NCBI GenBank assembly: GCA_003645805.1
Contig: QNCL01000003.1
Coordinates: forward strand, 1-38,660
Direction of reading: 5' to 3'
DNA length: 38,660 nt
Source of the DNA: Candidatus Omnitrophota bacterium
GTDB lineage: Bacteria > Omnitrophota > 4484-213
Shown: piece after piece, positions 14,883-23,662 of the stretch
How the letters are laid out: each line of letters starts with the position of its first letter
Numbering within the stretch: position 1 is the stretch's first letter
Notes under the pieces: generated by a model
What the model saw: the letters and a program-made list of their open reading frames with translations, nothing else
What the model was told of the DNA's origin: nothing
Databases searched by the model: none
Made by a program: the position numbers and the translations under genes

Positions 14883-15445
14883 AGAGAATAATGGGAGAAA
14901 AGGAGATAGCAAGAGCAATAGAGCAGATAAGCGAAGAGGTTTTAAGAGGGAATTCAGGAAGGGATTTAGCGGTTATCGGTATCTATACACGAGGAGCATA
15001 TTTAGCCCAGCGTATTGCCCAGTATCTGGAGAGAAAAGAGGGAAGAAAACCAGAGATAGGTTTTCTGGATATTACCCTTTATCGAGACGACCTGAGTGAC
15101 CTCTCTCCTCAGCCTATTCTGAGAAAGACAGAGATAGATTTTGAGGTGAGAGGAAAGAGGATTGTGCTTGTGGATGATGTTCTGTTTACCGGAAGAACAG
15201 TGCGCTCAGCGTTAGATGCTATATCGGACTTTGGGCGAGCAGAGAAGATAGAGTTGGCAGTGTTGGTAGATAGAGGGCTTAGAGAACTCCCTATCTCCCC
15301 CACCTATGTAGGCACATATATTTCTACTTCTTTACAGGAAAGGATAGAGGTAAGGTTAAAAGAAGTGGATGGAGTGGAGGAGGTAGTGCTGATCAAGAAA
15401 GGAGAAGAGTGGAAAGCAGAGGTTGGCAAAGAAAAGACCTGTTAG
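14879..15445 (+). CDS. pyrR: Bifunctional pyr regulator / uracil phosphoribosyltransferase PyrR
   Basis: This 188-residue PRTase-fold protein has the PRPP-binding motif VLVDDVLFTGRTVRSALDA and N-terminal GIYTRGAYLAQRIA. In Bacillus it binds UMP or PRPP and a specific pyr leader RNA to control attenuation, and has weak UPRTase activity. Its place directly before pyrB and pyrC supports a regulatory role here. No leader RNA hairpin is visible, because the gene overlaps nadA at its start and pyrB at its end, so its target is unknown from this sequence. Confidence 0.93.
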   Translation: MKRIMGEKEIARAIEQISEEVLRGNSGRDLAVIGIYTRGAYLAQRIAQYLERKEGRKPEIGFLDITLYRDDLSDLSPQPILRKTEIDFEVRGKRIVLVDDVLFTGRTVRSALDAISDFGRAEKIELAVLVDRGLRELPISPTYVGTYISTSLQERIEVRLKEVDGVEEVVLIKKGEEWKAEVGKEKTC

Positions 15446-16332
15446 GTCTGGAGGAGTTAAGCAAAAAAGAGATAGAGATAATCTTAGAGAATGCCCGCTC
15501 GTTTAAGGAGATTTCTGAGCGAGAGATAAAAAAGGTTCCTACCTTGCGCGGGAAGACCGTTGGTTTACTTTTCTTTGAACCAAGCACAAGAACAAAACTC
15601 TCCTTTGAACTCTCAGCAAAGAGGTTGAGTGCAGATACTCTCAGTTTTTCTTCTGCAAGTAGCAGTATTGTGAAAGGAGAGAGTTTGCTGGACACGATAA
15701 AGAATATAGAAGCAATGAGGGTGGATCTGGTGGTTATTCGTTCCTCCTCTTCAGGAGCAGTCTTTCAGATTGCTCAGCAGGTATCTATGGGGGTGATAAA
15801 CGCAGGAGACGGTTGCCATGAGCATCCTACTCAAGGTCTACTCGATTTGTTCACCATCTATCAAAAAAAAGGGAGGATAGAGGGACTTAAGGTATGCATT
15901 GTCGGGGATATTGCCCATAGCCGAGTAGCGCGATCAGACATCTATGGGCTTAAGAAGTTGAATGCAGAGGTAGTTGTCTGTGGTCCTGCTACCTTAATTC
16001 CCTCCCAAATAGAAAAGTTAGGGGTGAGGGTATCCTATTCCCTTGAAGAAGCGCTTAAGGATGCAGATGTGCTGAATATCTTAAGAATTCAGAAGGAAAG
16101 GGGAGTTGATTGTCAGATTCCTTCCTGGCGAGAATACCGTCAGCAGTTTGGGATTACCAGAGAGAGGTTGAAGAGGGCGAGGAAGGATATTCTGATTATG
16201 CATCCTGGTCCAATAAATCGGGGAGTAGAGATAGACTCTGAGATTGCTGATCTCTCTTCTTCCATCCTTGAACAAGTAAACAATGGTCTGGCAGTGCGGA
16301 TGGCTATAATCTATCTTTTGGCAAACCGGTAA
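15409..16332 (+). CDS. pyrB: Aspartate carbamoyltransferase catalytic subunit
   Basis: This 307-residue enzyme makes carbamoyl-aspartate. The carbamoyl-phosphate site motif FFEPSTRTKLSFE, the catalytic HPTQGLLDL, GDIAHSRVARS and the C-terminal MHPGPINRGVEI are all present. The GTG at 15409 is preceded by AAAGGAG with good spacing, giving a 37-base overlap with pyrR. No pyrI regulatory subunit is nearby, so it is probably an unregulated or PyrC-associated trimer. Confidence 0.96.
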   Translation: MESRGWQRKDLLGLEELSKKEIEIILENARSFKEISEREIKKVPTLRGKTVGLLFFEPSTRTKLSFELSAKRLSADTLSFSSASSSIVKGESLLDTIKNIEAMRVDLVVIRSSSSGAVFQIAQQVSMGVINAGDGCHEHPTQGLLDLFTIYQKKGRIEGLKVCIVGDIAHSRVARSDIYGLKKLNAEVVVCGPATLIPSQIEKLGVRVSYSLEEALKDADVLNILRIQKERGVDCQIPSWREYRQQFGITRERLKRARKDILIMHPGPINRGVEIDSEIADLSSSILEQVNNGLAVRMAIIYLLANR

Positions 16333-16362
16333 AGGTTTTTGCTCGGGAGGAAGCAGTCTGGT

Positions 16363-17658
16363 ATGAGAAAAAGAAGGATATTGGTTAAGCAAGGGCGGGT
16401 GATAGACCCTAATAGCAGGAGAGATGAGATCACGGATATTCTTATCTGCGAGGAAAGGATTTGCAAGATAGAGAAGGAGATAAAGGAGAAAGAGGTTGAG
16501 GTTATCGATGCCAGAGGCAAGATTGTAATACCGGGCTTGGTAGATATCCATACTCATCTGCGCGAGCCAGGAAGAGAGGATGAGGAGAGTATCAAGAGCG
16601 GAGCAGAGGCAGGAGCAAAGGGAGGATTTACCACCCTTTGCTGTATGGCAAATACCCAACCAGTAGTAGATAATCAGGAGGTGGTAAGGTTTATTTATGA
16701 GAAGGCAAAAGAGGCAAGAATAAATATCTATCCTTTTGGAGCAGTAAGCAAAGGTTTAAAGGGAGAAGAATTGGCAGAGTTCGGAGAACTGAAGGAAGCC
16801 GGAGTAATTGGTCTTTCTGACGATGGCAGACCGATCTCAGATGCTAAACTCCTGCGCAGAGCATTAGAATATGCTCAGATGTTCTCTTTGATAATCAGTG
16901 TTCATTCCGAAGAGGAGAGGTTGAGTGAGAGAGGACAGATGAACGAAGGTTTTTTTTCTACCAAACTGGGACTTGAAGGTATCCCGGACATTGCGGAGTC
17001 TATAGCGGTCGCCCGAGATATCCAGATTGCCGAGTTTCTTCATCTCCCTTTACATTTTGCCCATATCAGCACAAGAAAGTCTGTAGATTTAATCAGGGAG
17101 GCGAAGAAAAGAGGGGTGAGGATAACCTGTGAGACAGCGCCACAATACTTTTCTCTGGAAGAAAGCCTTCTTTGTGGATTTGACACTAATCTTAAAGTAA
17201 ATCCACCCTTACGCTCAAAAGAGGATGTGGAGGCTATCAAGGAGGGATTAAGCGATGGGACAATAGATGCTATTGCCAGTGACCATGCTCCACATTCAGA
17301 GGAAGAAAAGAATCTTCCTTTTGATAAGGCACCGTTTGGAAGTATAGGTTTGGAGACTGCTTTAGCGGTAGGGATTACCGAACTGGTAGAGAAAAAGGTG
17401 TTGACGCTCTCCGGGTTGATAGAGAAGATGTCCTTAAATCCAGCAAGGATATTCAACCTTCCCGCCGGAGAATTAGATGTGGGAAAACAGGCGGATTTAG
17501 TGGTTGTGGATATGGACAGGAGATGGAAGGTGAAGAAGGAAGATATTCTTTCAAGGAGTAAGAATTCAGCATTCTTGGGAAGGGAACTGAAGGGACTGGT
17601 GATGACCACTATTTGTAAAGGAGAGGTGGTGTATACCTTTAATGGAGATAACCTATAA
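16363..17658 (+). CDS. pyrC: Dihydroorotase (type I)
   Basis: This 431-residue amidohydrolase cyclises carbamoyl-aspartate to dihydroorotate. The metal-binding DIHTHLREPG, the HFAHISTRKSV segment, and the catalytic DHAPHSEEEK are seen, and the C-terminal composite domain LPAGELDVGKQADLVVVD is typical of type I. I chose the ATG at 16363, which follows GGGAGG at 16345-16350; an in-frame TTG at 16339 would add eight residues and overlaps no gene. It follows pyrB by 30 bases. Confidence 0.94.
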   Translation: MRKRRILVKQGRVIDPNSRRDEITDILICEERICKIEKEIKEKEVEVIDARGKIVIPGLVDIHTHLREPGREDEESIKSGAEAGAKGGFTTLCCMANTQPVVDNQEVVRFIYEKAKEARINIYPFGAVSKGLKGEELAEFGELKEAGVIGLSDDGRPISDAKLLRRALEYAQMFSLIISVHSEEERLSERGQMNEGFFSTKLGLEGIPDIAESIAVARDIQIAEFLHLPLHFAHISTRKSVDLIREAKKRGVRITCETAPQYFSLEESLLCGFDTNLKVNPPLRSKEDVEAIKEGLSDGTIDAIASDHAPHSEEEKNLPFDKAPFGSIGLETALAVGITELVEKKVLTLSGLIEKMSLNPARIFNLPAGELDVGKQADLVVVDMDRRWKVKKEDILSRSKNSAFLGRELKGLVMTTICKGEVVYTFNGDNL

Positions 17659-18601
17659 TCTTATCCTGTTTCTCTTTGGGCTTTCTCTGCTTATCTTTGG
17701 TTCGGACTATCTTATTCACGCCTCCGCAAAACTCGCTTCTCTTTTCCGCCTTACTCCTTTGTTTATCGGGTTAGTGTTTATTGCCTTTGGCACTTCTCTT
17801 CCTGAGGCAGTAGTGAGTATTGTGGCAGGAATAAAAGGGCATAAGGAGGTCGCTTTAGGGAATATTCTGGGAAGTTGTATTGCCAATATTGGATTGGTTC
17901 TGGGAATATGTGCTTTTTTGTTTCCTTTGAGGATAGAGAAAGGGATCTTTAGAAGAGAAGTTCCTCTCCTGCTCTTGTGCACCTTTTTTGTCTATCTGTT
18001 AGGTGCTGATCTGGTTTTAGGGCGAGTAGACGGATTTCTTCTCCTTATATTCTTTTTCTTCTCTCTTTTTCTTCTTTATAAAGGAGCGAAGGAAGACTTC
18101 TCCTTATCTCAGATAAGCGGTTTTAAGTTTAAGCAGGTGTTTAAAAGGTTGAACTCCAGAGCGATGGTTCTCTTCTTTGCTCTTTTTTCTCTCTTTTTGG
18201 TCATCGGAGGGGCAAATTTGATGCTCAAAGCAGGTCTGCGGTTGGCGGAGGAGTTTAGGATAAGTGCTTGGGTTATTGGCATTAGCGTGTTTGCAATAAG
18301 CACCTCTCTTCCCGAATTAGCCGCTTCCTTGAGTGCTGGCTTTAGAGGGTTTCCGAGTATAGGAGTAGGGAATGTTATAGGGAGTAATATCTTTAATATC
18401 CTGTTTATTCTGGGAGTAGTGTCTTTGATAAAACCGGTTAATATTCAAGCAGGAATATGGAGATTTGACTTTCCTGTTTTGCTTTTATTTAGTTTGTTGC
18501 TATCAGTGTTTATGCGCACAGGCTATAAGATAAGCCGCGCAGAAGGCTTGCTGATGTTTTTGGGTTATCTGGTGTTTATTCTTCTCCTGATTAGAAAATG
18601 A
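17642..18601 (+). CDS. Calcium/sodium antiporter (CaCA family, YrbG-like)
   Basis: This 319-residue integral membrane protein has about ten hydrophobic helices in two homologous halves. Each half carries an alpha repeat: FGTSLPEAVVSIVAG with GNILGSCIANIGLVLG, and STSLPELAASLSAG with GNVIGSNIFNILFILG. The acidic residue in each TSLPE is the ion ligand. It would exchange Na+ or H+ for Ca2+ across the inner membrane. It overlaps the end of pyrC by 17 bases and so is co-transcribed, without a clear link to pyrimidine synthesis. Confidence 0.9.
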   Translation: MEITYNLILFLFGLSLLIFGSDYLIHASAKLASLFRLTPLFIGLVFIAFGTSLPEAVVSIVAGIKGHKEVALGNILGSCIANIGLVLGICAFLFPLRIEKGIFRREVPLLLLCTFFVYLLGADLVLGRVDGFLLLIFFFFSLFLLYKGAKEDFSLSQISGFKFKQVFKRLNSRAMVLFFALFSLFLVIGGANLMLKAGLRLAEEFRISAWVIGISVFAISTSLPELAASLSAGFRGFPSIGVGNVIGSNIFNILFILGVVSLIKPVNIQAGIWRFDFPVLLLFSLLLSVFMRTGYKISRAEGLLMFLGYLVFILLLIRK

Positions 18602-18666
18602 GGGCGAATTATATACAAAGAAGAAAAAAGCGAGAGTAATCAACTCCAGTTTGCAGGTAAGCAGAG

Positions 18667-19893
18667 ATGTTTATTGCTGATTTTCATATTCATTCCCGAT
18701 ACAGTCGAGCAACCAGTAAAGAGATGGATGTGGAGCATCTGGTGCAGTGGGCGAGATGGAAGGGTATAAAGTTATTAGGCACAGGAGACTGGACACACCA
18801 TCTTTGGCTTGAGGAACTTAAAGCAAAGTTGGAGCCATTAAACAACGGGCTATTTATCTATAAAGGAATCTACTTTATTCTTAGCACCGAGGTGAGCAAT
18901 ATCTATTTTAAGTATGGAAAAACTCGACGAGTGCATAACCTCATTTTTGCTCCCTCTTTTAAGGTAGTGGATAAGATAAACTCTGTTTTGAGCACCTACG
19001 GAGATTTATCTGTAGATGGGCGTCCAGTTCTATCTCTTGATTGCCAGGAGATGGTGCGGATTATTCTGGATATCTGTGCAGATTGTTTTATTGTTCCTGC
19101 CCACGCCTGGACTCCTTGGTTTGGTATATTTGGTTCGCAAACCGGATTTGACAAGATTGAAGAATGCTTTGATAAACAAACACCCAATATCTATGCCTTG
19201 GAGACTGGATTATCCTCTGATCCAGCAATGAATTGGCGCTGGAGCGCTTTAGATAGATTTGCGCTGATAAGCAACTCCGATGCCCATTCTCCGGTGCGTT
19301 TAGGCAGAGAAGCAAATGCTTTTGATTGCGAATTAGACTACTATGCCATCCTTAAAGCCTTAAAGCAGAGAGATAAGAGGAGATTTTTGTTTACTATTGA
19401 GTTTTTCCCCCAAGAAGGAAAATATCATTTTGATGGCCATCGGAGTTGCAGTATCTGTTTCTCTCCTCAGCAGACCAGAGAACATAACAACCTCTGCCCT
19501 AAGTGTGGCAGGCCTTTGACGGTGGGGGTGATGAATAGAGTAGAGCAACTTGCGGATCGTCCAGAGAACTTTCAACCTGAGCAAGCAATCCCTTTCAAGA
19601 GTCTAATACCTCTGGAGGAGATCATCGCCGAAGCCTATGGGGTAGGTAAGGAGACGAGAGGGGTGCAGAGGGATTATCTTTCTTTTGTGCAGAATCTAGG
19701 GAATGAGTTTGAAATTCTATTGACTATTCCCGAGCAGATATTAAGAAGACGTTTACCCGAGCGAGTAAGTGAGGGGATAATCAGGGTAAGAGAAGGTAAG
19801 GTGGATATTAGACCAGGGTATGATGGAGAGTATGGAAAGATTACTATCTTTCCTAAAGAGAAGGAAGAAGGAAGGCAGATGAGTTTGTTTTAG
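18667..19893 (+). CDS. EndoQ-like PHP-domain DNA-repair endonuclease
   Basis: This 408-residue protein has an N-terminal PHP domain with metal ligands in DFHIHS (residues 5-10), TGDWTHH (39-45), STEVSN (about 73), VPAHAWTPWFG (about 143) and SNSDAHSP (202-209). A zinc finger follows (C261, C264, C277, C280, after GKYHFDGHRSC), then VMNRVEQLADRP and a helical C-terminus. This architecture matches endonuclease Q, which nicks DNA 5' of deaminated bases such as uracil and hypoxanthine in Thermococcales and some bacteria. Homologues are often misnamed as UvrD helicase or phosphoesterase. The Shine-Dalgarno sequence is weak. It is followed by mutM, another base-lesion enzyme, 65 bases on. Confidence 0.83.
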   Translation: MFIADFHIHSRYSRATSKEMDVEHLVQWARWKGIKLLGTGDWTHHLWLEELKAKLEPLNNGLFIYKGIYFILSTEVSNIYFKYGKTRRVHNLIFAPSFKVVDKINSVLSTYGDLSVDGRPVLSLDCQEMVRIILDICADCFIVPAHAWTPWFGIFGSQTGFDKIEECFDKQTPNIYALETGLSSDPAMNWRWSALDRFALISNSDAHSPVRLGREANAFDCELDYYAILKALKQRDKRRFLFTIEFFPQEGKYHFDGHRSCSICFSPQQTREHNNLCPKCGRPLTVGVMNRVEQLADRPENFQPEQAIPFKSLIPLEEIIAEAYGVGKETRGVQRDYLSFVQNLGNEFEILLTIPEQILRRRLPERVSEGIIRVREGKVDIRPGYDGEYGKITIFPKEKEEGRQMSLF

Positions 19894-19958
19894 GTTTTTA
19901 AAGAAAAATCTTCTTCGGTTTTTCATATAAAGATTTTCTAAGATCGTGAGGAGGAGCG

Positions 19959-20762
19959 ATGCCCGAACTTCCAGAGGTGGAGACCATTAGAAGGGATCTG
20001 GAGAAGGTAGTAGTGGGTAAAAGGATTAAAGAAGCGAGAATTGGCAGTGCAAAGGTGATAAAAGAACCAGATGTCAAGGATTTTGTCCAGAAGATAGCCA
20101 ATAGGCAAATAAAGGAGGTTTTTCGTCGGGGTAAGGTGCTTATCTTTGGGCTTTCTACCCAGTATTTAGTTATCCATCTGCGGATGACCGGGCAGATTAT
20201 CTATGGAGAGAGAGAAGAGGAAAGCCGAATTTCCTTCTTGCTTTCTGACGGAAGGTATCTTAACTTTCTTGATCAGCGCTTGATGGGAGAGGTGAGGTTG
20301 GTAGATAACTGGCAGGAGATTTGCTTTATTCGCCAGATGGGTCCCGAGCCTTTAGAGGAGGAGTTTACCTTAAAGAGGTTTGAAGAGATGATAAAAGGAA
20401 AGAAAAGCAAGATAAAGCCTTTGTTAATGGATCAGAGTTTTATTGCCGGTATAGGAAATCTTTATGCAGTGGAGATACTCTTCAGAGCAGGAATAAACCC
20501 TTTGCGTCCAGCAAATGACCTGTCTTTAGCAGAGATAAAGAGGCTTTTTTCCGCAATAAAAGAGGTATTAAGAGAGGGGATAGAATATCGCGGGTCGTCA
20601 GTGGATACTTATCGCGATGCTTATGGAAGAAAAGGAGGATTTGAACAGAGGCTTTGTGTATATGCCAGAGAAGGACAGCCCTGTGTTAAGTGCGCCAAGC
20701 CCATCAAAAGAGTTAATTTAGCAGGCAGAGGCACATACTTTTGTCCTCTCTGTCAGAAATAA
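19959..20762 (+). CDS. mutM: Formamidopyrimidine-DNA glycosylase
   Basis: This 267-residue Fpg/Nei protein begins MPELPEVETIRRDLE, with the catalytic P2 and E3, and removes oxidised purines such as 8-oxoguanine with AP-lyase action. The H2TH region (SFIAGIGNLYAVEILF) and the C-terminal zinc finger (CVKC...GRGTYFCPLCQ) are complete. GAGGAG lies seven bases before the ATG. It pairs with the EndoQ-like gene upstream, suggesting a base-damage repair cluster within the pyr region. Confidence 0.95.
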   Translation: MPELPEVETIRRDLEKVVVGKRIKEARIGSAKVIKEPDVKDFVQKIANRQIKEVFRRGKVLIFGLSTQYLVIHLRMTGQIIYGEREEESRISFLLSDGRYLNFLDQRLMGEVRLVDNWQEICFIRQMGPEPLEEEFTLKRFEEMIKGKKSKIKPLLMDQSFIAGIGNLYAVEILFRAGINPLRPANDLSLAEIKRLFSAIKEVLREGIEYRGSSVDTYRDAYGRKGGFEQRLCVYAREGQPCVKCAKPIKRVNLAGRGTYFCPLCQK

Positions 20763-20776
20763 AGAATCTGGGCAAG

Positions 20777-21601
20777 ATGGAAGGGAGAAATCTGCTTCAC
20801 AAACTCAGGGTAGTTTCCAACCTTCGGGTAAGTCCGGGATACTTTAAGATGGTTTTGTTTGCTCCGAGGATTGCTCAAAGCGCTTACCCGGGTCAGTTTA
20901 TCTATCTTCTTGTAGAGAATACCTGCTTTCCTCTTTTAAGACGAGCGTTTAGTGTGCACAGGGTTAGAGAGGAGAAAGGAGAGATAGAGATTTTATGCAA
21001 GATAAGAGGAGAGGGAACAAAACTATTGAGTAGAAAGAGAGAGGGTGAGGAGATAGAGGCGATAGGACCTCTGGGGAGGGGATTTGAGTGTTTTTCAAGA
21101 GAGGATTATCAGGCAGTGGTGTTGGTAGGGGGAGGAGTAGGAATAGCCCCTCTGGTTTTTTTAGGAGAAAGGATAAAAAACAGGAAAGGAATGAAGGTCT
21201 TGGTTTTGATCGGAGCAAAGAGAAGAGAAGAGGTGCTGTGCGTTAAGGACTTTCAGGACTTAGGCTATAAAGTAGAGGTGGCTACCGAGGATGGTAGTCA
21301 GGGAAGAAAGGCTCTGGTGAGCGAGTTGTTAGCAGAGCATTTAGCAAACGCCGAAGTCTGTGCATACAATGTTGTTTATTCCTCCGGTCCTCTTCCGATG
21401 CTGAAAGAGGTGGCAAGGATTAGTGGGGAGTATAGACTCTCTTCTTATGTCTGTGTAGAACAGAAGATGGGTTGCGGGATAGGAGTTTGTCGTGGATGTG
21501 CAATAGGGGTTATAGATAAACAAGGAAGAAGGGGGTATAAGAGGGTATGCAGAGATGGGCCTGTATTTGAGGGAGGGGAGATAGACTGGACTTATGTATG
21601 A
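20777..21601 (+). CDS. pyrK: Dihydroorotate dehydrogenase electron transfer subunit
   Basis: This 274-residue ferredoxin-reductase-like protein passes electrons from the class 1B PyrD to NAD+. It has an FAD-binding N-terminal domain (FPLLRRAFSVHRV), a nucleotide-binding domain (VVLVGGGVGIAPLVFLGE), and a C-terminal [2Fe-2S] site with cysteines in CVEQKMGCGIGVCRGC and KRVCRDGPVF. I chose the ATG at 20777; an earlier in-frame GTG at 20741 overlaps mutM. pyrD follows, separated only by the NYN RNase gene. Confidence 0.93.
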   Translation: MEGRNLLHKLRVVSNLRVSPGYFKMVLFAPRIAQSAYPGQFIYLLVENTCFPLLRRAFSVHRVREEKGEIEILCKIRGEGTKLLSRKREGEEIEAIGPLGRGFECFSREDYQAVVLVGGGVGIAPLVFLGERIKNRKGMKVLVLIGAKRREEVLCVKDFQDLGYKVEVATEDGSQGRKALVSELLAEHLANAEVCAYNVVYSSGPLPMLKEVARISGEYRLSSYVCVEQKMGCGIGVCRGCAIGVIDKQGRRGYKRVCRDGPVFEGGEIDWTYV

Positions 21602-21613
21602 TTTATAAAGCAG

Positions 21614-22108
21614 ATGCTACATTATATAGTTGATGGTTATAATGTAATCAGACAGACAGGTTTCTTAAGCAGGAAGACCTTGCGCGGAGAGAGGGAAGGG
21701 TTGATAAGGTTTGTGGAGGAGAGGAAACCGCAGGGCAAGAATAGAATTACGATTGTTTTTGATGGCCAGAAGGATATCTGCCCGCCCCTGAAAGGTATAA
21801 AGGAAGAGAAGGTGAAGGTAGTTTTTGCTCGAGGTATCTCCGCAGATGAGAAGATAAAGAGGATGGTGGAGAAAGAAGGAGCAAAGCAGGTAGTGGTAGT
21901 TAGCGATGATAAGGAGATAAGAGTTTATGTGCGTGCATTAGGAGCAAGGGTGTTGTCGGTGAAGGAGTTTATAGAGAAGGGCGGGGAAAGAAGAGAAAGA
22001 AAGAAGGAAGGTTCGTCCTCTCAAGTGGAAAGAAAGAGATTGCCAGAAGGGATAGAGGAGATTACTTCAGAGTTAAAAAGGCTATGGCTAAAGGAGAGGG
22101 CTGTTTGA
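21614..22108 (+). CDS. NYN/PIN-domain ribonuclease, YacP (Rae1)-like
   Basis: This 164-residue protein starts with HYIVDGYNVIRQ, the acidic motif of the YacP-type NYN domain, followed by ITIVFDGQKD, ISADEKIKRM and VVVSDDKEIRVYVRALGA, which supply the other acidic active-site residues. The family includes B. subtilis Rae1, a ribosome-associated mRNA endonuclease. A charged Lys/Arg-rich C-terminus may bind RNA. It lies between pyrK and pyrD, splitting a pair of subunits that are usually adjacent; the TTGA overlap with pyrD implies coupled translation. Confidence 0.83.
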   Translation: MLHYIVDGYNVIRQTGFLSRKTLRGEREGLIRFVEERKPQGKNRITIVFDGQKDICPPLKGIKEEKVKVVFARGISADEKIKRMVEKEGAKQVVVVSDDKEIRVYVRALGARVLSVKEFIEKGGERRERKKEGSSSQVERKRLPEGIEEITSELKRLWLKERAV

Positions 22109-23007
22109 GCACAAGGCTGGGAGGAATAGAATTAAAGAATCCTGTATTGCTTGCCTCGGGCACCTTTGCATATGCAGAGGAGATTAGCCAGTGGGTGGAC
22201 CTGAACAGGGTGGGAGGGCTAATTACCAAGACTATTACTTTAAAACCTCGTGCAGGGAATCCTCCTCCTCGCCTTGCAGAAACCCCGTGCGGACTTCTTA
22301 ATGCGATAGGTTTAGAGAACCCGGGAATAGAGGGGTTTCTGAAGAGTAAACTGCCTTTTCTCCTCCGATTTAAGGTTCCTATCATTGTAAGCATTGCTGG
22401 AGAGGATAAACAGGAGTATGTGGAACTTGCGCGCAAACTACAGAGGGAGGGAGTAGCAGGTTTGGAATTGAATATCTCCTGTCCAAATATAGCAAGGAAG
22501 GAAGGAAGAATGATTTCCCAGGATGAGAAAGCGACCTATAGTTTGACGAGGGCGGTGCGGAGAGAAACCTCTCTTCCGCTGGTGGTAAAACTTTCTCCTA
22601 ATGTGGGAGACATATCTGCTATTGCTAAGTCTGCAGAGGAGGCAGGAGCAGATATCCTCTCGCTGGTTAATACCTTTTTAGGAATGGCTATTGATATTGA
22701 CCGCAGAAAGCCTAAGTTAGGGAATGTTATAGGAGGGTTAAGTGGACCAGCAATAAAACCTCTGGTTTTAAGAGCAGTATACGAGGTTGCTCAGGAGGTA
22801 AAGATTCCTATTATTGGAATGGGCGGAATTATGCGGTGGCAAGATGCTCTGGAGTTTATTCTTGCCGGAGCAAGTGCTGTAGCCGTGGGAACAGCCAATC
22901 TTATAAACCCTCTTTATGTAGTGGAGATTATAGAGGGATTGAAAGGTTATCTCCAGAAAGAGGGAATAGGGAATATTGAAGAGTTGCGTGCAGGATTAGA
23001 GGAATAG
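22105..23007 (+). CDS. pyrD: Dihydroorotate dehydrogenase B catalytic subunit
   Basis: This 300-residue class 1B enzyme oxidises dihydroorotate with FMN and works with PyrK. Signature segments are ELKNPVLLASGTFAY, TLKPRAGNPPPR, LLNAIGLENPG, and ELNISCPN with the class 1 catalytic cysteine; FMN-phosphate motifs GMGGI and GASAVAVGT follow. I chose the TTG at 22105 because AAAGGAG precedes it by eight bases and TTGA overlaps the upstream stop, a coupling style seen elsewhere here. An ATG at 22084 would add seven residues but has a weak ribosome-binding site. Confidence 0.93.
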   Translation: MSTRLGGIELKNPVLLASGTFAYAEEISQWVDLNRVGGLITKTITLKPRAGNPPPRLAETPCGLLNAIGLENPGIEGFLKSKLPFLLRFKVPIIVSIAGEDKQEYVELARKLQREGVAGLELNISCPNIARKEGRMISQDEKATYSLTRAVRRETSLPLVVKLSPNVGDISAIAKSAEEAGADILSLVNTFLGMAIDIDRRKPKLGNVIGGLSGPAIKPLVLRAVYEVAQEVKIPIIGMGGIMRWQDALEFILAGASAVAVGTANLINPLYVVEIIEGLKGYLQKEGIGNIEELRAGLEE

Positions 23008-23045
23008 AGTTGGAGAGAGGTTTTTGAGGTTAGGAAGAAGAGCAG

Positions 23046-23627
23046 ATGGAAAGGGAGAAGATTAGAAAAGGGGATAGTGTTTATGTGCGCAGTAGAGGTT
23101 GGGTCAGCAGGTTGATTGTTTTGGTTTCCACAGGAGGGAAAAGGGATAGCCGAGATTGTCCAAGCCATGAAGCGAGGGTGTTTGATATAGTGGATGGAGA
23201 GATTAAGTTGATAGAGGTGGTGTTTACGGGGAAGAGGTATATTAGTCTTGATAAGTACTTGAGCAAGAAAGGAATACGCATATGGGTCAAGAGAGATGAG
23301 TATCTTTTGGGCGAGAGAGGCGAGATAGATGAAGCGAAGGTAGAGAGTCTTTTATCTTTTCTTAAGCAGATAAAGGTAAAAGGATATGATTGGCGATTAT
23401 TTCTTGGGTTAGGAATAAGAGGGGTGCTGAGAAAGGTGTTCAGAAGTGGTTCTCGTTTTAATTGGGTGACCAGAATCTTGGATAGCAAGATAGCCTTTGT
23501 GTGTTCAGAGTTCCAGAATGCGGGAAGGAGATATATTGGGATGAATATTCCCGAGAACGAAACACCCGCTGATGATATGCGCAAGATACCCGCAAGGATG
23601 ATCACAACCTATGCTTCTGAGAAGTAA
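23046..23627 (+). CDS. Permuted papain-like (YiiX/NlpC-P60 superfamily) hydrolase
   Basis: This 193-residue protein has a probable catalytic histidine at H41 (CPSHEARVFD) and cysteine at C153 (KIAFVCSEF), in the His-then-Cys order of the circularly permuted NlpC/P60 group (YiiX, YaeF, LRAT-like). Members act on lipid, amide or peptide bonds. No signal peptide or membrane segment is seen, so it is likely cytoplasmic. It lies between pyrD (38-base gap) and folP (35-base gap). The assignment is by pattern; the substrate is unknown. Confidence 0.65.
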   Translation: MEREKIRKGDSVYVRSRGWVSRLIVLVSTGGKRDSRDCPSHEARVFDIVDGEIKLIEVVFTGKRYISLDKYLSKKGIRIWVKRDEYLLGERGEIDEAKVESLLSFLKQIKVKGYDWRLFLGLGIRGVLRKVFRSGSRFNWVTRILDSKIAFVCSEFQNAGRRYIGMNIPENETPADDMRKIPARMITTYASEK

Positions 23628-23662
23628 GTAATCAATCACAGAGAAGATGAGGAAGCAGGAGG

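Noticed and set aside
19910..19930. Hairpin GAAAAATC/GGTTTTTC after the EndoQ-like gene
   Set aside because: The stem is AT-rich with a G-T wobble and no following T-run; mutM is probably co-transcribed.
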